The notes below the pieces were generated by a model. It was not told where the DNA came from, ran no database searches, and saw only the letters and a list, made by a program, of their open reading frames with translations. From the NCBI GenBank assembly GCA_039197915.1, contig JBCCTV010000004.1, positions 1 through 35,286 of the forward strand: a stretch of DNA of 35,286 bases, given 5' to 3'. The position numbers and the translations under genes are program-made. Each line of letters opens with the position of its first letter. Within the stretch, counting starts at the first letter, position 1. This document shows positions 22,470 to 29,116 of this stretch, piece by piece. This DNA comes from JAJFFW01 sp039197915. GTDB taxonomy: Bacteria > Pseudomonadota > Alphaproteobacteria > Caulobacterales > Parvularculaceae.

Positions 22470-23270
22470 TTACCGATAAAATGCGAGTTGGTTAGAGACA
22501 GCGAGTAATCGTCCGTCTGCGCCCCAAAGGCGGCTGCGTTCATCATAGGCGCCGTCGCGTACGGCGTCGCTATCGCCCTCAATCATAATGGGCTCGGAAC
22601 CCTGGGCGGCAATTTCGTCCGTCGTCGCCAGAATGTGCATGGAAAATGAAACGGTGGAGGACATGACCGGCTCTTTGGCGATCAGAAAAGTCCGCGGCAT
22701 CGTTGTGTCTGACATGGCGATCAGCCCGGCGACGTCCAGTGTCCGCTCGCTCACGTCTTTAATCCACATGCGCGTGAGCGGGCGGTCGTTCACGTTAAAG
22801 GGCTCGCCAGCGGCGAGGCGCTGGTCGTAGTTTTCGCACCAGCGCGGGCCGAACCCGCCGAAGTTAAATTCGGGGCAGTCGGCAAATGGCGTTGCGTCTG
22901 GCCGGGTGGAGGCGAAGGTCAGGTCGCTTTTGCGCCGGCTTGTCATCACAAGGTCGACTTTCACCGCGGCTTCGTCAGGCGTCGCCTCGGGGAAGAGGGC
23001 GACGGACCAAAAGTCCGTGCGCGCGCGTTTTCGGGTCAGCTCGACCGCAATGCGCAGCTTTCCCTCGCGTATGGCCGCTGGAAAAATCGCGTTTAGGCTG
23101 ACGAGCTCTCCCCGCGCGCCATCCGACGCGGCGACTGCCCGCGCCGCGAGCGCTAAGGCCCAGCCGCCATAGGCGGCGTCGAAAGTCCACCAGCTCGTTG
23201 AGACGTCGGCGCTGAAAAGGTTTGCGCCCGTTGGTGTCAAGGCAAGCGCGTCATCCAAATCTTGGCGCAT
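22470..23270 (-). CDS. Acyl-CoA thioesterase family protein (double hot-dog)
   Basis: 266 residues with the organisation of TesB-like thioesterases. The first hot-dog half has WWTFDAAYGGWALALAARAV and SLNAIFPAAIREGKLRIAVELTRKRARTDFWSVAL. The second half has VAGLIAMSDTTMPRTFL and VSFSMHILA, and ends DGAYDERSRLWGADGRLLAVSNQLAFYR. It hydrolyses acyl-CoA thioesters in the cytosol; the chain length is unknown. The conserved pattern of substitution of Asp in the second half (LIAMSDT) is as in TesB-like proteins. GGAG eight bases before the ATG at 23270 supports the start. It is convergent with the SnoaL-like gene; the 86-base gap between their ends is AT-rich and has no obvious terminator hairpin. 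Confidence 0.87.
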   Translation of the reverse strand: MRQDLDDALALTPTGANLFSADVSTSWWTFDAAYGGWALALAARAVAASDGARGELVSLNAIFPAAIREGKLRIAVELTRKRARTDFWSVALFPEATPDEAAVKVDLVMTSRRKSDLTFASTRPDATPFADCPEFNFGGFGPRWCENYDQRLAAGEPFNVNDRPLTRMWIKDVSERTLDVAGLIAMSDTTMPRTFLIAKEPVMSSTVSFSMHILATTDEIAAQGSEPIMIEGDSDAVRDGAYDERSRLWGADGRLLAVSNQLAFYR

Positions 23271-23410
23271 GGTGCATCTCCCATCATTATATGTTGATCA
23301 ATCGACCTGTCGCTTTATTCCCACTACGCACCGCTAAAGATATTGGCTCGCCGTTTTGAGCGACGGGTTCTGTTTCGCGTTCATATAAATTCTGTGCAAT
23401 ACCAACGGCG

Positions 23411-23818
23411 TTGTTTAAGTGTGCGTGCGCTTTGGTTTCATATCGCTCTTTCCTTCGCTGCCTTATCGCCATCTTCGCCGTCGCGCAGATGGCGCCGGCC
23501 GGTGTCGGCCTATCGGCAGATGACGCGACGGGAAGCCTGTCCGTTACCTATTGCGCCCACGGCGAAGCCCAGGAGATCGCCTGGGATTTTGGCGTCCCAG
23601 GCGGTGATGAGCGCCACCCGACAGATAACGAAAATCACTGCCCATCTTGTGTTGCTGCAACGCGTATCGATAGCCCCTCGCCGCCGCAACTTGGCGTTTA
23701 TGTGGCGACGCTCAAGCCCTATGCGCCGTCGCTTAGCCCTGATGACGACCTAAGCCGCGATCGCTATCTCGTGCGGCCCCCAATGCCGTCGCGCGCACCG
23801 CCCGCCTCCTTCATTTAA
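23411..23818 (+). CDS. DUF2946-like exported protein, probable copper-related
   Basis: About 135 residues, with a hydrophobic signal-like segment (FLRCLIAIFAVAQMAPAGVGL) and a small mature domain carrying VTYCAHG and, 40 residues on, ENHCPSCVAA. The pattern Cys-x-x-Gly followed by His-Cys-Pro-x-Cys is that of the DUF2946 family, often encoded beside copper-resistance genes. It is probably a periplasmic metal-binding protein. The start is unclear: the first in-frame initiators are TTG codons (23411, 23432) without a strong ribosome site. The next gene, 68 bases downstream, encodes a Met-rich outer-membrane-like protein, and a 7-bp hairpin lies between them. Confidence 0.6.
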   Translation: MFKCACALVSYRSFLRCLIAIFAVAQMAPAGVGLSADDATGSLSVTYCAHGEAQEIAWDFGVPGGDERHPTDNENHCPSCVAATRIDSPSPPQLGVYVATLKPYAPSLSPDDDLSRDRYLVRPPMPSRAPPASFI

Positions 23819-23833
23819 GCCAGATATAGATCC

Positions 23834-23853
23834 TGCACGGACTATTCCGTGCA
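23834..23853 (+). promoter_or_regulatory. Intercistronic stem-loop between the two putative copper genes
   Basis: TGCACGG (23834-23840) pairs perfectly with CCGTGCA (23847-23853) around a six-base loop. It sits 16 bases after one stop and 34 bases before the next start. The following TCTTTCGC is not a proper T-tract. It may tune the relative expression of the two genes. Confidence 0.35.
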
Positions 23854-23886
23854 TCTTTCGCGCTTAATGAACGGAGAAACTTTCCC

Positions 23887-24984
23887 ATGCGCAAATCCAG
23901 TTTGGGCGCAGCCTTTGCTGTCGCCGCCACACTTACATCTACAGCCCTAACATCGCCCGCAAGCGCCGACGACCGAACGATCGCCAAAGACCACGCGCCA
24001 ATCGGCGTTATGGGCGACCACCTGCACAAAAAAGGGGAAGTCATGTTCTCCTACCGCTTTATGCGGATGCGGATGGAAGGTTCGCGGATTGGCACAGACC
24101 CGGTAAGCCCGGAGACGATCGCGACAACCGTGCCGAACCGCTTCTTTGGCAGCCCAATGCAGCCGCCGACGCTGCGTGTCGTCCCGCTCGAGATGAATAT
24201 GGACATGCATATGGTTGGGATGATGTATGCCCCGACCGATTGGGTGACCCTGATGGTCATGGGCATGCTCGTCGACAAAGGCATGGACCATGTGACCTTC
24301 CAAGGGCCGATGGGCACAACTGAGCTTGGGAATTTCCGTACGGAAAGTTCAGGGTTCGGGGACACAAGCGTCTCAGCCCTGGTGCGCCTCCTCGATCTTG
24401 AAACAGGCGGCGTCAAGCATAAAGCCCATTTCAACGCTGGTTTTTCGATCCCGACCGGGTCGGTTATCGAAACGGACGATGTGCTCACGCCACTGAACAC
24501 CCGTCCGACGCTTCGGTTGCCTTACCCGATGCAGCTCGGGTCCGGCACCGTCGATCTTCGTCCCGGTGTTACATACTCCGGCGCCACCGCGGCCTTTTCG
24601 TGGGGCGCTCAATATATTGGGACCTTCCGTACAGGCACAAATGACGAAGACTACACCTTCGGCGATCGCCATGACGCGACTGCCTGGGCCGCCTATGGGC
24701 CGGCGCCTTGGTGGTCGTTATCAGCCCGCGCGGCGTTCACCGCGCAAGGCTCGGTTGATGGAATTGACCAGCAAATTGTAGCGCCCGTGCAAACTGCGAA
24801 CCCTGACTTCCAAGGGGGCGATCGCTTTGACCTTGGCGTCGGCCTCAATTTCGCCGGCCAATCCGGGGTGATTGAAGGACACCGTGTTGCGGTTGAGGTC
24901 ATGTTCCCGGTGGCCCAAGACCTCAATGGTCCGCAGCTCGAAACCGATTGGACCTTAACGGTCGGCTGGCAGAAAACCTTCTAA
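23887..24984 (+). CDS. Met-rich outer-membrane transporter-like protein, probable copper-related
   Basis: 365 residues. A Sec signal peptide (cleavage likely at PASA-DD, near 27) precedes a mature protein whose beta-strand-like C-terminal part (alternating hydrophobic residues, Gly and Trp, ending in TLTVGWQKTF with a terminal Phe) is typical of outer-membrane beta-barrels. The N-terminal half has the pattern GVMGDHLHKKGEVMFSYRFMRMRMEG, and MNMDMHMVGMMYAPTDWVTLMVMGML follows near 103-128 as clustered Met. About 17 Met and four His occur between residues 41 and 142, a composition associated with Cu(I) binding. Proteins of this pattern are usually annotated only as 'transporter'. GGAG precedes the ATG. 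It is paired with the DUF2946-like gene, which supports a copper role, but this is inference. Confidence 0.75.
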   Translation: MRKSSLGAAFAVAATLTSTALTSPASADDRTIAKDHAPIGVMGDHLHKKGEVMFSYRFMRMRMEGSRIGTDPVSPETIATTVPNRFFGSPMQPPTLRVVPLEMNMDMHMVGMMYAPTDWVTLMVMGMLVDKGMDHVTFQGPMGTTELGNFRTESSGFGDTSVSALVRLLDLETGGVKHKAHFNAGFSIPTGSVIETDDVLTPLNTRPTLRLPYPMQLGSGTVDLRPGVTYSGATAAFSWGAQYIGTFRTGTNDEDYTFGDRHDATAWAAYGPAPWWSLSARAAFTAQGSVDGIDQQIVAPVQTANPDFQGGDRFDLGVGLNFAGQSGVIEGHRVAVEVMFPVAQDLNGPQLETDWTLTVGWQKTF

Positions 24985-25237
24985 GGGCTTTTGCTATTCG
25001 GAGTCCTGCTACAAAGGACTCGGAGCGAAATGGGATGACGTTAGGTCATTGCATTTCGCCCTGACTTTCACGCCCGGACTTTCAGGCTCTGACCTTCAGG
25101 CCCTGGCGTTTCCGCCCAAGTGGCGGGCTTTGGCGACGCGCTTTGGCGGCGGTCTCGAAACGATGCTATTTCTCGAAATATGCTCGTGTGCAAAGTCTGG
25201 TTTCAAAAGTTCAACTTGCTGCGGAGGACCGCCGCTG

Positions 25238-26458
25238 ATGCTACGACCGATGCGACTGTTTCTTGGCGTTTTCCTTTCGGGAAGTGCTTTTTTGGCGGGA
25301 AGTCTTTTTTTGGGATGTGTTGGCGTGCAGGCGAGTGAAAAACCAAGGGCGCGGGATATCGGTGTGGCGCCTGGCTACCTTAAGCCCGGCGCCTTAAACG
25401 CGATCACCGACGTTTCTGGGGTTCGCGTCGGACATGTGACGCTGATCGAAGGCGACGATATCCGCACCGGCGCCACCGCCATTCTGCCCCATGGCGGCAA
25501 TATCTTTCAGGGTAAAGTGCCGGCCGGATTTTCTGTGGCGAACGGCTTTGGAAAGTTCATGGGGGCGACGCAAATCGACGAGCTCGGTGAAATTGAAACG
25601 CCGATCGTTTTGACAAATACGCTGAATGTGCCGGAGGCCGCGGCGGGCGTCATCGAATGGACCCTCGACCAGGAGGGCAACGAGCGGGTTGCGTCGGTTA
25701 ACGCCGTCATCGGCGAAACCAACGATGCCGGATTAAACGATATTCGAAAACGGCGCTTAACCCCGGCGGATGCACGCGCCGCAATCGAAAAGGCGAGCGC
25801 CGTCCCCCGGGATAGGGAGAAAGGGGAAGGCGAGAGGGTGGCGGAGGGCGCGGTGGGCGCCGGCACGGGAACGATCGCCTTCGGCTTTAAAGGCGGGATC
25901 GGGACAAGCTCGCGCATTCTTGTGAAAGAGCTTGGCGGCTACACCGTCGGCGTTTTAGTACAGGCAAATTTCGGCGGCGCTCTGATCGTCGATGGCGTCG
26001 CCGTGGGGGAAGCGCTGAACCAATTTTACTTGCAAGACCATGCGGACCGGGGCGACGCTGACGGGTCCATTGTCATTATCATCGCCACGGATGCGCCGCT
26101 TTCCGATCGGAACCTGAAGCGCCTCGCAAACCGGTCATTCGCCGGCCTCGCGCGCACGGGATCCTCATTTACCAATGGCTCCGGCGATTACGCGCTCGCT
26201 TTTTCAACGGCAAAGGAAGTGCGCAGAACCAAAAAGCGCCGGGATCGGGCAAGCGATATTCGCGAGCTCCCCAACAACCGGTTTTCGCCGCTCTCCCAGG
26301 CGGTGATCGAGGCGACGGAGGAAGCCATCTTGAACGCTTTGTTCGCTGCTGTTGACATGACCGGCGTAAATGCGCGCACGGGCGAGGCTTCCAGCGTCAA
26401 GGCGCTGCCGCTTGAAAAGGTTCAGGAAATACTCAACAACGCGCCATCGACTAAGTGA
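25238..26458 (+). CDS. P1 family peptidase homologue (DmpA/BapA-like), nucleophile position replaced by Ala
   Basis: 406 residues. An N-terminal hydrophobic signal (MRLFLGVFLSGSAFLAGSLFLGC) predicts export. The rest follows the DmpA/S58 fold: ITDVSGVRVGHVTL, GATAILPHGGNIF, LTNTLNVPEAAAGVIEW, and the junction region AEGAVGAGTG-TIAFGFKGGIGTSSR at about 202-226, then FGGALIVDGV and SDRNLKRLANRSFAGLARTGS. In DmpA the enzyme is matured by cleavage before a Ser that becomes the N-terminal nucleophile; the matching residue here is Ala 205 (codon 25850-25852). The protein may not self-cleave, or may use another residue. GGAGG ten bases before the ATG at 25238 sets the start. pheS begins 16 bases after the stop, so the two are probably co-transcribed. 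Confidence 0.85.
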   Translation: MLRPMRLFLGVFLSGSAFLAGSLFLGCVGVQASEKPRARDIGVAPGYLKPGALNAITDVSGVRVGHVTLIEGDDIRTGATAILPHGGNIFQGKVPAGFSVANGFGKFMGATQIDELGEIETPIVLTNTLNVPEAAAGVIEWTLDQEGNERVASVNAVIGETNDAGLNDIRKRRLTPADARAAIEKASAVPRDREKGEGERVAEGAVGAGTGTIAFGFKGGIGTSSRILVKELGGYTVGVLVQANFGGALIVDGVAVGEALNQFYLQDHADRGDADGSIVIIIATDAPLSDRNLKRLANRSFAGLARTGSSFTNGSGDYALAFSTAKEVRRTKKRRDRASDIRELPNNRFSPLSQAVIEATEEAILNALFAAVDMTGVNARTGEASSVKALPLEKVQEILNNAPSTK

Positions 26459-26474
26459 GGATCCGCGGCGACCG

Positions 26475-27569
26475 ATGGCTGAGCTCGAAACACTTGAAAA
26501 AGACATTTTAACCCGTATTGAAGCAGCGACTGACATCCAGGCGTTGGAGGACGTGCGCGTCCAGTCTCTTGGCAAAAAGGGTATCGTCAGTGAGCGGATG
26601 AAAACGCTCGGCAAAATGAACCCTGAAGAGCGCAAGGAAATGGGCCCAGCACTCAATGGCCTGAAGACGCGGCTTACGGCCGCCATTGAGACGAAACGCG
26701 AAGCGCTAGAAGAGGCGGCCCTTGACGCGCGGCTTGCGTCAGAAAAAATTGACGTGACGCTACCGGTCTCGACACCGCGCGAGGGCGCCATCCACCCGGT
26801 GACGCAAGTCATGGAAGAGTTGACGGCGATCTGTTCCGCCATGGGCTTTGACGTCGCCGAAGGGCCGGACATCGAAGACGATTTTCACAACTTCACCGCG
26901 CTCAATTTCCCCCCTGACCATCCCGCGCGCGACATGCACGACACGTTCTTTTTTGAGCCGAAAGAAGACGGCTCGCGGATGCTCCTGCGCACCCACACAA
27001 GCCCAGTGCAAGTCCGCACCATGATGAATGAAGGGCCGCCCATTCGGATTATTATCCCGGGTCGAACCTTTCGCTGCGATTCAGATCAGACCCATACGCC
27101 TATGTTTCACCAGGTTGAAGGTTTGGTGATCGATAAGGAAACCCATATGGGCCATCTCAAGGGCACCCTTGAGGCGGTGGTTAAAACGTTTTTCGAAGTT
27201 GATGATTTGAAAGTTCGTTTCAGGCCGCACCATTTTCCGTTTACGGAGCCTTCGGCCGAAATGGATATCGGCTATGAGCGCATCAAGTCAAAAGACGGGA
27301 GCGATGAGTTGCGCATTGGCCAGGGCGATAACTGGATGGAGATTCTGGGCTGTGGAATGGTCCACCCCAGTGTCCTGCGCAGCTGCGGCTTAGACCCGGA
27401 CGTCTATCAGGGATTTGCCTGGGGCATGGGCGTCGATCGCCTGGCCATGTTGAAATATGGCATTCCTGACCTGCGCGATTTCTTTTCCTCTGACGCCCGC
27501 TGGCTCAGCCATTACGGTTTTGCGCCGCTTGACCGGCCAAACCTTTCCGTCGCGCTTTCGGACGGTTAG
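26475..27569 (+). CDS. pheS: Phenylalanyl-tRNA synthetase alpha subunit
   Basis: 364 residues, the catalytic alpha chain of the (alpha-beta)2 enzyme that charges tRNA-Phe. An N-terminal coiled-coil arm (about 1-90) that contacts tRNA is followed by the class II core: HPVTQVMEELTAICSAMGFDVAEGPDIEDD (motif 1), PGRTFRCDSDQTHTPMFHQVEGL (motif 2) and GCGMVHPSVLRSCGLDPDVYQGFAWGMGVDRLAML (motif 3). Length is normal. The ATG at 26475 matches the family start (MAELETLEKDILTRIEAA). It is encoded just after the P1 peptidase gene and is separated from pheT by two unrelated genes. Confidence 0.98.
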   Translation: MAELETLEKDILTRIEAATDIQALEDVRVQSLGKKGIVSERMKTLGKMNPEERKEMGPALNGLKTRLTAAIETKREALEEAALDARLASEKIDVTLPVSTPREGAIHPVTQVMEELTAICSAMGFDVAEGPDIEDDFHNFTALNFPPDHPARDMHDTFFFEPKEDGSRMLLRTHTSPVQVRTMMNEGPPIRIIIPGRTFRCDSDQTHTPMFHQVEGLVIDKETHMGHLKGTLEAVVKTFFEVDDLKVRFRPHHFPFTEPSAEMDIGYERIKSKDGSDELRIGQGDNWMEILGCGMVHPSVLRSCGLDPDVYQGFAWGMGVDRLAMLKYGIPDLRDFFSSDARWLSHYGFAPLDRPNLSVALSDG

Positions 27570-27677
27570 TCTTGCTTTAGCGGGAACGGCGTTCCTGCAA
27601 GAAGAGGCGGATTGGGCGACATAGTCCGCATAGTTGGGTCGGCGTAACCAAGATCGGCATAAGCTGGGGGTCTTCAA

Positions 27678-28088
27678 GTGGAGAATTTCTTTGAACTGAT
27701 GGAGGCGCGGCTCCTGGCGTTAGACGGCGTCGTTGAGATTGTTGCAACGCTTCTAACGATCATATCCGTTTACGGAACAGCGCTTTACTTTTACATCGCG
27801 CAAGGGCCGTTAATTCTGCGCCTCGCTGCAGTTTTTGTGCTGACAATTGCGTTTACGTTCCTGGGCGTGATGGGCATCGGATATCTTCTCATCCTGCATC
27901 AGCTTGAGGTGTGCCAGGGCTGCTTTGTTCCAGAGATCGGCTCCTCGATGGATTTGTTCGGCTTTATAACCGTTCGCGCCCACGCCATGCGGGACGTTGT
28001 CGTGGTTGCTGGCATGTCTCTGACGGTCTTTTTGTATGTTGTCTTGGTTTTGATGACCTTTTTCACCCAGTGGCGTAAGAACGCTTAA
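27678..28088 (+). CDS. Small three-helix membrane protein of unknown function
   Basis: 136 residues. Three strongly hydrophobic segments are predicted: about 17-42 (IVATLLTIISVYGTALYFYIA), 46-74 (ILRLAAVFVLTIAFTFLGVMGIGYLLI) and 106-130 (VVVVAGMSLTVFLYVVLVLMTFF). The loop between the second and third contains CQGC, a possible metal or disulfide site. No family is recognised. The start is a GTG at 27678 with GGGGG upstream. It lies between pheS and pheT, 108 bases after pheS. A 25-bp tandem duplication begins at its stop codon. Confidence 0.65.
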   Translation: MENFFELMEARLLALDGVVEIVATLLTIISVYGTALYFYIAQGPLILRLAAVFVLTIAFTFLGVMGIGYLLILHQLEVCQGCFVPEIGSSMDLFGFITVRAHAMRDVVVVAGMSLTVFLYVVLVLMTFFTQWRKNA

Positions 28089-28137
28089 CCGACAGAAGGG
28101 TTTGTGAAACGCACCGATAGAAGGGTTTGCCAAACGC
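28088..28137. repeat. Two tandem copies of a 25-bp unit after the three-helix membrane gene
   Basis: Copies at 28088-28112 and 28113-28137, 22 of 25 bases identical. Each contains GTTT-N3-AAAC, which in the second copy is the perfect palindrome GTTTGCCAAAC if the central base is ignored. The repeat begins on the last base of the TAA stop of the upstream gene. Confidence 0.8.
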
Positions 28138-28400
28138 TTGGGCGAAGCGGGCCACGATTGATTTGATAGGGACGGCGCATCTTCTTTGATCCGCTTTTGC
28201 GATAGGAGCGGCGACGTTCGACAATTGCTAGTCTCGCTGACGTGATTGTTGGCCAGTCGTAAGCACGGGGGCATACCGCCCACCATAAAGCATATATCGG
28301 CGACGCGGATCGGCGCTCTTTTCGGGGGATCACTCCTGCTCTTTTGTTACGGCCGCATCTGGTAAATCCAGCCACGCAAGCCAGCCACTAAAGCCAGCTA
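28089..28400. other. Intergenic region between two pheS-pheT interposed genes
   Basis: Apart from the 25-bp tandem repeat at its left end, no gene is supported. Just before the next start codon there is a degenerate 12-13-bp repeat built on CCAGCCAC (about 28365-28398). No terminator or clear promoter was recognised. Confidence 0.4.
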
Positions 28401-29036
28401 ATGGACGCCAAAATGAAGACCCTCAATTTGAGCTTTGAAACCGTCGGTTCCATTGCCGCCATGTTTATTGGCGTTTGCGCGCTTTTCGTGACCTGGGATC
28501 AGGCGCAGATTATGCGCAAGCAACAGCACGCGGCGGTTCTGCCGGTCCTCACGGTGGATGTTTCCATGTCGAGCGCCGGCGACGCCCACGCTTTCGCAGT
28601 CACCCTTCACAACGAGGGCGTTGGGCCGGCGATGGTGCAAAGCGCGGCCATGACCGTTGAAGGCCAAACAATTGAGACATGGGGCGATTTTGCAGCGGCG
28701 TTTTTGCCAACGCCGCTGGCGACCCCTGCGAATGCGAGCATCGGCACGTCGCGCGGGGTCATTGCCGCCGGCGAAGACGAAACGGTGCTGCGTCTGATTT
28801 GGCCGCAAACGCCTGTCCATGATGCGGCGTTTCGAATGCTAACAAAGCGTATCTTCGGTCCAACCGGGGCAAACAGCACATTTGTTGTTTGCTATTGCTC
28901 TGTTTTTGATCGCTGTTGGGAAATTGGCGGGAAGTCTGAGCAAGACCAACCGCAGAAAGTGCCCCGTTGCGTCGACCAGGGACGCGACGTCACTGAGCGC
29001 CTTTTGACAACGCGAGCGCTGACGACGCCTGGCTAA
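28401..29036 (+). CDS. Single-pass membrane protein of unknown function
   Basis: 211 residues. One transmembrane helix near 12-30 (FETVGSIAAMFIGVCALFVTW) is followed by a basic QAQIMRKQQHAA turn and a soluble domain. This N-terminal layout (helix, then Q-A-x-x-x-R-x-x-x-H-x-x-x-x-P) recurs in many bacterial proteins of unknown function, with a beta-rich domain after it containing NEGVGPAMVQS. The C-terminal part has Cys in VVCYCSVFDRCWEI. No function can be assigned. ATGs at 28401 and 28413 are both possible; neither has a good ribosome binding site. It precedes pheT by 80 bases in the same direction. Confidence 0.65.
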   Translation: MDAKMKTLNLSFETVGSIAAMFIGVCALFVTWDQAQIMRKQQHAAVLPVLTVDVSMSSAGDAHAFAVTLHNEGVGPAMVQSAAMTVEGQTIETWGDFAAAFLPTPLATPANASIGTSRGVIAAGEDETVLRLIWPQTPVHDAAFRMLTKRIFGPTGANSTFVVCYCSVFDRCWEIGGKSEQDQPQKVPRCVDQGRDVTERLLTTRALTTPG

Positions 29037-29116
29037 ACAATGCGCAGATTGACGATAGAGCGGAAAATGCGCTCGCTGCCCTTGCTGTCATGCCGCGATC
29101 GTAAGAGAAAAGCCCC

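Noticed and set aside
25062..25106. Degenerate 14-base repeats (GACTTTCA/GACCTTCA) before the P1 peptidase gene
   Set aside because: Copies are imperfect in sequence and length and show no link to a known element, so they were not listed as a feature.
26204..26872. 222-codon minus-strand open frame at the P1 peptidase/pheS junction
   Set aside because: It is antisense to two conserved proteins; the Ser/Arg-rich translation is typical of a shadow frame.
28085..28375. 96-codon minus-strand open frame in the pheS-pheT interval
   Set aside because: It covers the 25-bp repeats and a non-coding stretch; no ribosome site or domain features.
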